DNA of 64,000 bases, taken from positions 1 to 64,000 of the forward strand of contig JAWKLK010000004.1 of NCBI GenBank assembly GCA_041392785.1, written 5' to 3'. Shown one piece after another: positions 16,286 through 24,276 of this stretch. Within the stretch, counting starts at the first letter, position 1, and every line of letters begins with the position of its first letter. The stretch comes from OLB9 sp041392785. GTDB taxonomy: Bacteria; Bacteroidota; Bacteroidia; Chitinophagales; Saprospiraceae. Position numbers and translations under genes: made by a program. A model generated the notes under the pieces. The model saw only the letters and a program-made list of their open reading frames with translations, was not told where the DNA came from and did not search any database.

Positions 16286-16732
16286 TTATTCCTGTACTAA
16301 TTCAAACTGAATAGATGATTTTACTTCTTTGTGGAAGTTGATATCTGCAGTATAAATACCTATCTCCTTTACTTCTTCAGGAAGAGCGATTTTTTTACGC
16401 TCTACTTCCAAATCCAATTGCTCTTTCAATGCTTGTGCTAATTGCACACTGGTGACACTACCGAAGATTTTACCTGTAGTACCAGCTTTAACACCGATTC
16501 TCAATGTCTGACCTTCCAGTTTTTCAGCCATTGTTTTGTATTCTCCTACTTTTGCTGCTTCTTTTGCTTCTTCATCAGCAATCATTTCGTCCAATTTTTT
16601 TCTGTTTGCAGCATTTGCATTTACAGCCAAACCTTGAGGTATCAAATAATTTCTACCATATCCAGGTTTTACTTTTACTATTGTGTGCTTATCGCCAAGA
16701 TTATCTAAATCTTTTAAAAGAATGATTTCCAT
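16286..16732 (-). CDS. rplI: 50S ribosomal protein L9
   Basis: The 148-aa protein has the L9 N-terminal 23S rRNA-binding domain (MEIILLKDLDNLGDKHTIVKVKPGYGRNYLIPQG-like start). A long charged connecting helix and the C-terminal domain with GKIFGSVTS near residue 87 follow. It is the last gene of the rpsF-rpsR-rplI operon, with a terminator about 25 bases after the stop. Confidence 0.97.
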   Translation of the reverse strand: MEIILLKDLDNLGDKHTIVKVKPGYGRNYLIPQGLAVNANAANRKKLDEMIADEEAKEAAKVGEYKTMAEKLEGQTLRIGVKAGTTGKIFGSVTSVQLAQALKEQLDLEVERKKIALPEEVKEIGIYTADINFHKEVKSSIQFELVQE

Positions 16733-16751
16733 GTGAATTACTTTTTAGAGA

Positions 16752-17018
16752 TTATTTTAATAAGTCCGCTACGTAAGGAAGAATAGCCAAATGTCTGGCT
16801 CTTTTTACAGCAACAGCTACTAATTTCTGATATTTCAATGAATTACCTGTGATTCTTCTTGGTAATAATTTACCTTGTTCATTGATAAATTGAAGTAAAA
16901 ATTCAGAATCTTTATAATCAATATATTTAATACCATATTTCTTAAATCTACAGTATTTTTTACGTTTGCGTCCTATCGTAGGATTATTTAAAAATTTTAT
17001 ATCGTCTCTTGATGCCAT
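16752..17018 (-). CDS. rpsR: 30S ribosomal protein S18
   Basis: The 88-aa protein has the S18 core: a basic N-terminus, CRFKKYGIKYIDYKD, and the RRITGNSLKYQKLVAVAVKRAR-type segment that contacts 16S rRNA and S6. It lies between rpsF (32 bases upstream) and rplI (19 bases downstream) on the minus strand. S18 binds rRNA as a heterodimer with S6, which accounts for the conserved gene pairing. Confidence 0.97.
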   Translation of the reverse strand: MASRDDIKFLNNPTIGRKRKKYCRFKKYGIKYIDYKDSEFLLQFINEQGKLLPRRITGNSLKYQKLVAVAVKRARHLAILPYVADLLK

Positions 17019-17050
17019 GATCTTCTAATATTTTTGTTTCCTTAATGAAA

Positions 17051-17503
17051 TTATTCTTCTTCAGAAATAGCTACAGGTTTAGCAACTTCTTTCTCAACAA
17101 TAGGTTGCGGTTGTGGTTCCGCTACCGCTGCATTTTCAGCAGGCTTTTTCTTGTCTTTTTTCTTATATGCTGTAATTACACCAGAACGTCTGTCTGAGTT
17201 GTATTTTACACCATATTTGTCCAATTTCACGGTAAGAAAGCGCATAATTCTCTCATCTCGTCTCAAAGCCAATTCTACTTTGCTGATGACTTCTCCTGAA
17301 AGTGTTGAAAATTCAATAGAGTAATAAATACCCGATGATTTTTTGTTGATAGAGTATGCCAGTTGTCTCAAACCCATATCATTTACGTGTACTATACTAC
17401 AGTTGTTGTCTTTCAAAAGACTCTCGTAAGTACTCGCTGTCGTTTTAATTTCATCACCTGACAGAACGGGATCGATGATGAAAGTCACTTCATATTGATG
17501 CAT
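17051..17503 (-). CDS. rpsF: 30S ribosomal protein S6 with C-terminal extension
   Basis: The first ~110 residues are a standard S6 ferredoxin-like fold (QYEVTFIIDPVLSGDEI at the start, RRDERIMRFLTVKLDKYG near residue 85). The 150-aa total is longer than usual because of a C-terminal Lys-rich then Pro/Glu/Ala-rich tail (KKKDKKKPAEN onward). Such tails are common in Bacteroidota S6 and are probably disordered. It is the first gene of the rpsF-rpsR-rplI operon. A well-formed promoter lies at 17565-17594 and a short hairpin begins the leader. Confidence 0.96.
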   Translation of the reverse strand: MHQYEVTFIIDPVLSGDEIKTTASTYESLLKDNNCSIVHVNDMGLRQLAYSINKKSSGIYYSIEFSTLSGEVISKVELALRRDERIMRFLTVKLDKYGVKYNSDRRSGVITAYKKKDKKKPAENAAVAEPQPQPIVEKEVAKPVAISEEE

Positions 17504-17543
17504 TTTTATTGAAGTATAATGATTAAAAAATAAATAACTGTCT

Positions 17544-17559
17544 CGAAATTTTAATTTCG
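17544..17559 (-). promoter_or_regulatory. Small hairpin at the start of the rpsF leader
   Basis: CGAAATT and AATTTCG form a compact stem just downstream of the predicted start of transcription. S6:S18 autoregulatory leaders are known in other bacteria, but I cannot recognise their motif clearly here. It may simply protect the 5' end. Confidence 0.3.
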
Positions 17560-17564
17560 GGCTG

Positions 17565-17594
17565 CAAAGGTAATCTAATACTTTGATTTACAAA
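17565..17594 (-). promoter_or_regulatory. Promoter of the rpsF-rpsR-rplI operon
   Basis: On the minus strand, TTTG (17591-17594) is followed after 18 bases by TACCTTTG (17565-17572). This is the Bacteroidota -33/-7 pair at near-consensus spacing, 62-91 bases upstream of the rpsF start. Confidence 0.65.
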
Positions 17595-17746
17595 AATATA
17601 ATGCAATATTTTTCAATTACTCTTTAAGTAAAATCGCAACAATGAGAAAGTCGCTTACTTATAATTAAAGGTGGTGCAATAAAAGTTTGTCAATCAAAAA
17701 CTCTTCGCTGAAAAGAATTAATTATCTTCAGTTAATATAGGAGTAG

Positions 17747-18391
17747 TTATATTATTGTCATTCTATCAGCCGTAACCAAGCAATCTAGGTTTTCGCATCG
17801 GTACCCTCTACTATATAGATGGTCTAACAACTTAGGAAGAACATATTTTACTTTTTCTTCAGATTTGATATTGTCATGTAAGACTATGATACTTCCCTTG
17901 CTATAATTAGTCACAATATTGCTGTAACAATCTTCTTTTGATAAAGATGCATCGAAATCTCCACTCAGAATATCCCACATTACTATTTGCATTGATTTGC
18001 GAATTTCTGCAGATTGTGAGGGTTTTAATTTTCCATAAGGCGGCCTGAATAAAGGAGAACTAACCATTAAATCGCATCTTTGTACATTTTCCATATAAGT
18101 TTGAACATCTGTATTCCACCCATTTAAATGGTTGTAAGTATGATTTCCAATAGTATGGCCTTCTGAATGTAAGCGGTAATAGATGTCTGAATTTTTATGG
18201 ACATTTTCCCCAACACAAAAAAAAGTGGCTTTAGCGTCATACTGAGCCAGAGTGTCCAAGATCCAAGGCGTCAATTCTTCAATCGGTCCGTCATCAAAAG
18301 TTAGATAAATGCATTTTTCTTGGGTATCAATGTGCCACAAATACTCACTAAAAAAAGTTCTTACAAAATTCGGTGTATGTACTAAATACAT
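17747..18391 (-). CDS. Polysaccharide deacetylase (NodB-domain) family protein
   Basis: The 214-aa protein is a carbohydrate esterase family 4-like deacetylase. It has the catalytic TFDDGP near residue 32, the metal-binding HTYNH near residue 82, the RPPYGK active-site groove near residue 117, and IVLHDN with the late-motif His near residue 175. Such enzymes remove acetyl groups from N-acetylglucosamine in peptidoglycan or surface polysaccharide. There is no clear signal peptide, which is common for the short Bacteroidota versions. It is divergent from gltX across a 166-base gap that holds the gltX promoter. Confidence 0.9.
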   Translation of the reverse strand: MYLVHTPNFVRTFFSEYLWHIDTQEKCIYLTFDDGPIEELTPWILDTLAQYDAKATFFCVGENVHKNSDIYYRLHSEGHTIGNHTYNHLNGWNTDVQTYMENVQRCDLMVSSPLFRPPYGKLKPSQSAEIRKSMQIVMWDILSGDFDASLSKEDCYSNIVTNYSKGSIIVLHDNIKSEEKVKYVLPKLLDHLYSRGYRCENLDCLVTADRMTII

Positions 18392-18397
18392 AAAATC

Positions 18398-18427
18398 TTT
18401 GTTTTGAAGGAATAAACCCTAAATTTG
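18398..18427 (+). promoter_or_regulatory. Promoter of gltX
   Basis: TTTG (18398-18401), an 18-base spacer, then TAAATTTG (18420-18427) match the -33/-7 consensus. The implied leader is about 120 bases, long enough to hold a short open frame (see findings). Confidence 0.6.
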
Positions 18428-18557
18428 CACCCCAAACAAAAGGGATAATTTTTATTGTACGTTCCAATTTATCAATAACGAAAAGTTACGACGGAATGAA
18501 TGATGAGTTAGCCCCACTTTAACAATTTTTAACAAAATAAATTAAAATATTGGAATT

Positions 18558-20081
18558 ATGTCTGATCAAAATAGTGCTTGTAGAGTAAGGTTTGCACCTA
18601 GTCCAACGGGTCCATTACATATCGGCGGTGTTAGGACAGCACTTTATAATTATTTATTTGCAAGACAAAATAAAGGCACTTTTATACTACGAATTGAAGA
18701 TACTGACCAAACCAGATTGGTTCCAGGAGCGGAACAATACATAGTTGATTCGTTGATGTGGTTTGGTCTCATTCCAGACGAAGGCCCAGGATTCGGTGGT
18801 AATTATGGTCCGTATAGACAGTCGGAAAGAAAGGCACTATATAAAGAGTATGTGTACAAGCTGATAGATGAAGGAAAAGCATATTATGCATTTGATACTC
18901 CAGAAGAATTGGATAAATACAGAGAACAAGATCAAACCTTCAAGTATGACGGCAAAATCAGATTACAATTACGTAACAGCTTGTCAATGTCTGCTGAGGA
19001 AACCCAAGCCATATTAGAAAGCGGAACAGAATTTGCCATAAGACTGAAGATTGAACCATCTCAAATTATCAGTTTTGAAGATAGTATAAGAGGTCAAGTA
19101 AGTTTTAACACGGATGAACTGGATGACAAAGTCATACTAAAAGGGGATGGAATGCCTACTTATCATCTTGCCAATATTATAGATGACCACCTCATGGAAA
19201 TAACGCATGTGATACGTGGGGAAGAATGGCTATCCAGTACAGCACACCATGTAATTTTATATAACTATTTTGGGTGGACACCGCCTAAATTTGCACACTT
19301 ACCACTCATTTTAAAGCCTTCTGGCAAAGGAAAACTTAGCAAGAGAGATGGTGCAAAATTTGGTTTTCCAGTTTTCCCTTTATCATGGGAATCCGGAGAG
19401 CCAGAAGATAGATTTATCGGGTTCAGAGAAGACGGTTATGTACACGAGGCAGTCATAAACTTTTTGGCATTGCTAGGATGGAGTCCACATTCTGAACAAG
19501 AAATGTTTTCTTTGAATGAATTAATAGCAGCCTTTCATATAGATAATATAGTAAAATCGGGTGCCAGATTTGACATTGATAAGGCACTTTGGTTTAACCA
19601 GCATTATATCATTCAATCGGCTAATGCGGAATTAGCCAAAAAACTGCAACCTATTTCAGAAAAATATGGATACACCAAAGATCTCAACTTTTTGGCAGGA
19701 GTAGCAGGATTGATGAAGGAACGCGTGCATAAAATTGATGAAATGATCACTAATGCAAGGTATTTTTTTGAGGCCCCTGACAATTATGACAATGCCGTGA
19801 TAAAAAAGAAATTTAGGCCTGAATTAGCTGATCCGTTACGTCTTATCTCCGACATCATTATAAAATCCGCTGATGTGGGAACTTTAGAAAGTAATGTAAA
19901 GACCTTTATAAGCGAGACAAATTTAAAATTGGGAGATATCATGCCATTAATACGTCTTGCTGTAAGTGGGACTATGCAAGGTCCAGATTTATTTCAGACC
20001 ATCGCTTTAGTAGGTTTAGATGAGAGCGCACATCGCATCGAAAACAGTATTGAAGCCTTTGAAAAAATATGTAGTGCATAG
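18558..20081 (+). CDS. gltX: Glutamate--tRNA ligase
   Basis: This class I aminoacyl-tRNA synthetase charges tRNA-Glu. The 507-aa protein shows the HIGH-type signature APSPTGPLHIGG at residues ~12-23 and the KMSKS-type motif KLSKRDG near residue 262. A complete anticodon-binding helical domain follows. The length is normal and no frame damage is seen. The 3' end lies 10 bases from the convergent lpxH remnant. Identification is certain. A possible non-discriminating activity towards tRNA-Gln cannot be judged here. Confidence 0.97.
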   Translation: MSDQNSACRVRFAPSPTGPLHIGGVRTALYNYLFARQNKGTFILRIEDTDQTRLVPGAEQYIVDSLMWFGLIPDEGPGFGGNYGPYRQSERKALYKEYVYKLIDEGKAYYAFDTPEELDKYREQDQTFKYDGKIRLQLRNSLSMSAEETQAILESGTEFAIRLKIEPSQIISFEDSIRGQVSFNTDELDDKVILKGDGMPTYHLANIIDDHLMEITHVIRGEEWLSSTAHHVILYNYFGWTPPKFAHLPLILKPSGKGKLSKRDGAKFGFPVFPLSWESGEPEDRFIGFREDGYVHEAVINFLALLGWSPHSEQEMFSLNELIAAFHIDNIVKSGARFDIDKALWFNQHYIIQSANAELAKKLQPISEKYGYTKDLNFLAGVAGLMKERVHKIDEMITNARYFFEAPDNYDNAVIKKKFRPELADPLRLISDIIIKSADVGTLESNVKTFISETNLKLGDIMPLIRLAVSGTMQGPDLFQTIALVGLDESAHRIENSIEAFEKICSA

Positions 20082-20090
20082 CTCAGCTTG

Positions 20091-20860
20091 TCAACTGAAG
20101 ATATGTGTATTTTGCGATTCAAAAAAATGTAATGACATCTCTTGCCCGTCAAAAGTGGCATATGAGTATACATACATCCATTCTCCGAGATTAATATACC
20201 TACTTTTATTATTTGATAGTAGATGATTGATGGGTAAATGTCGATGCCCAAACACAAAATAATCATAGTCCGATGTTCGTATTTTTTGCTCACAATATTG
20301 TACCAACCATTCTTTTGAAAGGTCTTTAAATTGGCTTTCGTCAGCTGTATACGCTTCACTTTTTGGAGCTAAAGAATTGCATTAATTTTAGCCTAAATAT
20401 TAGGTGAATCAACGAAAAAAGTTTTTGACAAATTTTTGTTTGAAAAAATGGATTTTATAATTTATATCCTAATTCCTGGTCCAGATTTTTCATCACCATG
20501 TCCTACTAAAATCCTGTTACCATTTTTTATTAATTCGATGGGTTTGCGATATATAGGAATACCTAGTTCTTCTTCAAAATATTTAAACATCCACATATCA
20601 TGATTGCCGGTAAAAAAGTATACAGGAATGCCTTTATCTCTAAGCTCAGCCAGTTTTCCAAACAATCTTGTGAACCCTTTAGGTATCACGCGTCTATATT
20701 CATACCAATAGTCAAAAATATCGCCAACCAGATATAGTTCCTCCATGTCATCGTGATACATATCTAGCCATTTTACTATCTTCTTCTCGCGATCTGAAGA
20801 TGTCAAATCGCAATCAATACCGAGATGAAAATCCGATACGAAGTATATCTTCTTTGACAT
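20091..20860 (-). pseudogene. lpxH: Frame-broken UDP-2,3-diacylglucosamine diphosphatase
   Basis: LpxH is the metallophosphoesterase that cleaves UDP-2,3-diacylglucosamine to lipid X in lipid A synthesis. The first 132 residues (20860 to a stop at 20462) are intact: SDFHLG, GDIFDYWYE, TGNHDMW and VGHGDE are metal-site motifs. The C-terminal third, from about 20387, is intact in another frame with FGHRHLPIN and INLGEW. Between ~20475 and 20385 the expected middle is readable only by changing frame repeatedly: LGYKL, then FFKQKFVKNFFR, then LKLMQFF, then LAPKSEA. At least three, probably four, indels lie within 90 bases. Either the gene is decayed or the consensus is poor here. It starts 16 bases after the dioxygenase gene. 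Confidence 0.85.
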
Positions 20861-20876
20861 GGAAATTTATAAGAGA

Positions 20877-21407
20877 TTAATCTACAAACCGCTTGTCCGT
20901 ATCCATCACATTACCACAGTTTGGGCAAGTTCGCAATGCATCAGATCCATAGTAATGCTTGAAACGAGGTAGAAAATCCTTTTCAATATTTTCTAATTTA
21001 AAATAAGATTCGTGCAATTTGGTATTGCATTTTTCGCAAAACCACAAAAGGCCATCTTTTTCATGTCCTTGACGTTTTAACTCTATTACCAACCCAATAG
21101 ATCCCTCCGAACGAATGGGTGAGTGTGGCACTTTAGCAGGTAGTAAAAACATGTCACCTTCTTTTATCTCAACATCAACTGGATGACCATCTTCTTGAAT
21201 TCTAACTACGATATCTCCTTCAATCTGATAAAAGAGCTCTTCTGTCTCATTATAGTGATAATCCTTACGAGCATTGGGTCCCGCTACAATCATGACGATA
21301 TAGTCACCTGCATCTTTGTACAAATTTCTATTGCCAACAGGTGGTTTAAGCTCATGTCTGTGCTCGTCTATCCATTTTTGAAGGTTGAAAGGTCTTGCTA
21401 TAGCCAT
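20877..21407 (-). CDS. nbaC: 3-hydroxyanthranilate 3,4-dioxygenase
   Basis: This non-haem iron enzyme opens the ring of 3-hydroxyanthranilate to give the precursor of quinolinate, feeding NAD synthesis or tryptophan breakdown. The 176-aa cupin has the Fe ligands in HYNETEE and PHSP, plus the bacterial C-terminal rubredoxin-like site with two CxxC pairs (CEKC near residue 120, CPNC near residue 162). I set the start at 21407 (MAIARPFNLQ). Extending to 21491 would add 28 residues absent from the family. Kynureninase, the preceding enzyme, is encoded at 60178-61425. The broken lpxH gene starts 16 bases downstream. Confidence 0.93.
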   Translation of the reverse strand: MAIARPFNLQKWIDEHRHELKPPVGNRNLYKDAGDYIVMIVAGPNARKDYHYNETEELFYQIEGDIVVRIQEDGHPVDVEIKEGDMFLLPAKVPHSPIRSEGSIGLVIELKRQGHEKDGLLWFCEKCNTKLHESYFKLENIEKDFLPRFKHYYGSDALRTCPNCGNVMDTDKRFVD

Positions 21408-21607
21408 TACGATAACACTTATTGTTTTAAAACCATAAAGATAGCATTTTTTTGTAGAAATGTTACGAATTATGTCCATTAGTATGCGCAACTGATAGAA
21501 ACTTCAGTAAGGATAAAAGTATACAAAATCTATTGGCAGAGAATGGGCCGAAAATGAATTTTTAATTAAAAAAAGTTAAATATTAGATGTAGATACATTT
21601 TTATTTA

Positions 21608-21615
21608 TAATTTTG
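21608..21615 (+). promoter_or_regulatory. Candidate -7 promoter box for the T9SS cargo gene
   Basis: TAATTTTG matches TAnnTTTG and lies 76 bases before the ATG at 21691. No clear -33 TTG. Confidence 0.35.
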
Positions 21616-21690
21616 TAATGTATTGTGGCTGAATGTATTGAATTTAATTGAAATCACGCCTCACCACAAAAAAACCTAAACTCACTTAAA

Positions 21691-24009
21691 ATGAATACCT
21701 TGACACATCATATACTTAAGACACTGATCGCTATCAGAGTACATATTTTGCTAATTTTTGGTTTATGCCTATCATCGCAAATGTCTGCGGGAATGGTCTG
21801 TCCACCTAATACTACAATAAGTTGTTATGATGACATCCATCACTTAAATAATGTTGGAGTTCCGACAGTTTTTGGTTATCCACCTCAGTTATTGGAATAT
21901 TATGATCAATCAACCAACAATAACTGTGTAAGTGGAGATGTCACACGTATTTGGTATATCGATCTCAATCAAAACCAGCAACACGATACAGGAGAACACA
22001 GTTGCGTACAACATATTTATGTTCAACATATAGATGGTGAAGTGAGTGTGACATTTCCTGTCGACAAAATATACAGCTGCAAGGAAGACATTGTTTTTGA
22101 AGCTCCGGACTGGACTTCAGGAGCTTGTGATATGATGGCCTATTCTTACAACGATCAAGTGTATAATGGACAAGCGGATGCATGTTACAAAATTTTGCGA
22201 AACTTTACAGTAATTAACTGGTGTACCTACGAAAATAATCCATACGGCGATGGCATTTGGACACACACCCAAGTTATAAAAGTGATAGAAACCACACCAC
22301 CTATCATTGCAAACTGTGCAGATGTCACACTCGCAGTATATGGTCCAAATTGCACAGCTGATTTTGACTTGACAAATTCTGCTACTGATATTGGCGATTG
22401 TACCTCTGATCTTCTAGAATGGGTTGTAGAAGTTGATATGTGGGGAGATGGAAACATAGAATATCGATTTGCTAAATCAGAACCTCATCCATTTACGATA
22501 GCGCCAACAAAAAATGGTGAAAATTTGAACATTAAACTTCTAGAAAAAGCGCCAATCGGATTACACAAAGTAACGTGGTCTGTAAGAGATAAATGCAATA
22601 ATTATAAGACTTGCCAGCAAAAAGTGTACGTCAAAGACACCAAAGCTCCTACACCATATTTGCATCAAGTCATTTCAGCTGCCTTTACAAAAGATATGGC
22701 GCCTTTGCGTTTTCCAGCACGCATGTTCAATATCGATTCATATGATAACTGTACTCAGAAATCAATGTTGAGATATTCTTTTTCTCCAAATATCAATGAC
22801 ACACTAAAGCTCATCAACTGCAACAATAGCGGTTTTCAGTTTTGGACCGTGTACGTAACAGATATGTTTGGAAATCAATCTTCTACCAATGTATTTGCCT
22901 TAGTTTTTGACAATGGATCATGCAATATGAGGCCTACCATCAACGGTGTTTTAACGTATACTGACGGTGCTACAGAAAAAGTCATAGACATCAAAGCCGA
23001 GAGACAAACCGAGGACATGTCCATAACGACAAGATCTAGTGCAAATGGCAGCATCGTATTTGATCAGTTTCCATTATATTCTGATTTTCGTTTTAACACC
23101 ATTACACAGCATTTTGTAGATAAGGCATCAATAAATGTGCTCGATCTGATATTATTACAAGATTATATTTTTGGAACAAATACACTAGAAAACTACCAGA
23201 TTTCAGCTGCCGACATCAATAGTGATAAAAAAATAAATATTCACGATGTCGTAGGATTACGCGAACTGATCTTGGATGAGAATGTTGAGTCACCATATCA
23301 TTATTATTTTGATCTAGACACCATACAAAATGTCAGCAAGCTACCTAATTTAAATTCTGAGCTATCAATTGAAAATTTTGATGGATTTATGGATGTCAAA
23401 GGTGTACCCGTAGGAGATATCTCAGGTGCCAATGGTATTAGGGTCACACCAAGATCTAAATTGTTATTAGATGTTTCTGAAATTGCGGGTAATATAGCAC
23501 TGTCAACGTTGGTTGACGATGTTTGGAAGGGATTCCAATGGACTATTGAGGTGCCAATAGATATGATAGATGATGTTCATGTCTCATCAGATGTGATAGC
23601 ACTAACATCTACAAATATCAGTAAAAACAAAGAAAATAGTACCATTACTATTTTATATCCGGGAGAAATGTTTGTATCCAAAGGACAACCTATTTTGACC
23701 TTACATCATTCGAATCTCAAAGCAGAAGATGTGCATGTGGCAACTTCTAGCATCATAGTGAAAGAGAAATATAACATTTTTAATGTAGCTAGTGTAGTAT
23801 ACGAAGCGAGCATTTTTCCAAATCCAAATACAGGAACCTTTGAAATACCTAGCTTAGAATCTGTGATACAAATCACAAATGCAAGCGGCCAAATTATCAG
23901 TTTTGAATCACAAGGGAATACCATAACAATATCTCAGCCATCAGGGATGTATTTTGTTACCTATGTTGCCAAAGGATCAATAAAAACAGAAAAGGTGGTG
24001 ATAAGGTAA
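21691..24009 (+). CDS. Secreted protein with dockerin-like repeat and T9SS sorting domain
   Basis: The 772-aa protein has a signal peptide (residues ~1-33, hydrophobic HILLIFGLCLSS). Cys-rich beta domains of the HYR-like kind found in Saprospiraceae adhesins follow, starting at CPPNTTISCYDD. A segment near residues 485-530 has two Asp-rich dockerin-type loops (INVLDLILLQDY and AADINSDKKINIHDV), suggesting Ca binding. The last ~67 residues (IFPNPNTGTFEI to KTEKVVIR) are a type A T9SS sorting signal, so the protein should cross the outer membrane and be attached or released. Ligand unknown. It stands alone, 267 bases before the lipoprotein gene, with no gene in that gap. Confidence 0.85.
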   Translation: MNTLTHHILKTLIAIRVHILLIFGLCLSSQMSAGMVCPPNTTISCYDDIHHLNNVGVPTVFGYPPQLLEYYDQSTNNNCVSGDVTRIWYIDLNQNQQHDTGEHSCVQHIYVQHIDGEVSVTFPVDKIYSCKEDIVFEAPDWTSGACDMMAYSYNDQVYNGQADACYKILRNFTVINWCTYENNPYGDGIWTHTQVIKVIETTPPIIANCADVTLAVYGPNCTADFDLTNSATDIGDCTSDLLEWVVEVDMWGDGNIEYRFAKSEPHPFTIAPTKNGENLNIKLLEKAPIGLHKVTWSVRDKCNNYKTCQQKVYVKDTKAPTPYLHQVISAAFTKDMAPLRFPARMFNIDSYDNCTQKSMLRYSFSPNINDTLKLINCNNSGFQFWTVYVTDMFGNQSSTNVFALVFDNGSCNMRPTINGVLTYTDGATEKVIDIKAERQTEDMSITTRSSANGSIVFDQFPLYSDFRFNTITQHFVDKASINVLDLILLQDYIFGTNTLENYQISAADINSDKKINIHDVVGLRELILDENVESPYHYYFDLDTIQNVSKLPNLNSELSIENFDGFMDVKGVPVGDISGANGIRVTPRSKLLLDVSEIAGNIALSTLVDDVWKGFQWTIEVPIDMIDDVHVSSDVIALTSTNISKNKENSTITILYPGEMFVSKGQPILTLHHSNLKAEDVHVATSSIIVKEKYNIFNVASVVYEASIFPNPNTGTFEIPSLESVIQITNASGQIISFESQGNTITISQPSGMYFVTYVAKGSIKTEKVVIR

Positions 24010-24276
24010 ATAGGCCACATTTGTTGGCAAGTAATAGAAATCACTACCAAGCTTTTCAAATGACTTATGTAATAGTTGTCAATTGCTGGAAGTGCCTTAT
24101 ATTTCATTTTCAAAATCTTCTATTATTTTTTTTCTAGTCCATCTATCCCATCTTTTCATTTTAATTGAAAGTATATTTTTAAGAATCTTTTTATTTTTGG
24201 GAGCGTTTTCATTTCTGTTTTCATCTTTTAATAGACATTAATATTTTTTATTGTACTTTTATTTAAATTTTATTTC

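Noticed and set aside
19994..20359. A 121-aa leftward frame overlapping the end of gltX
   Set aside because: It is an out-of-frame reading of the C-terminal part of the broken lpxH gene plus gltX antisense. The frame with FGHRHLPIN and INLGEW is the real one.
24010..24276. Possible small gene or regulatory RNA between the T9SS cargo and lipoprotein genes
   Set aside because: The region is AT-rich, has no open frame of protein-like composition and no stable hairpin that I can see.
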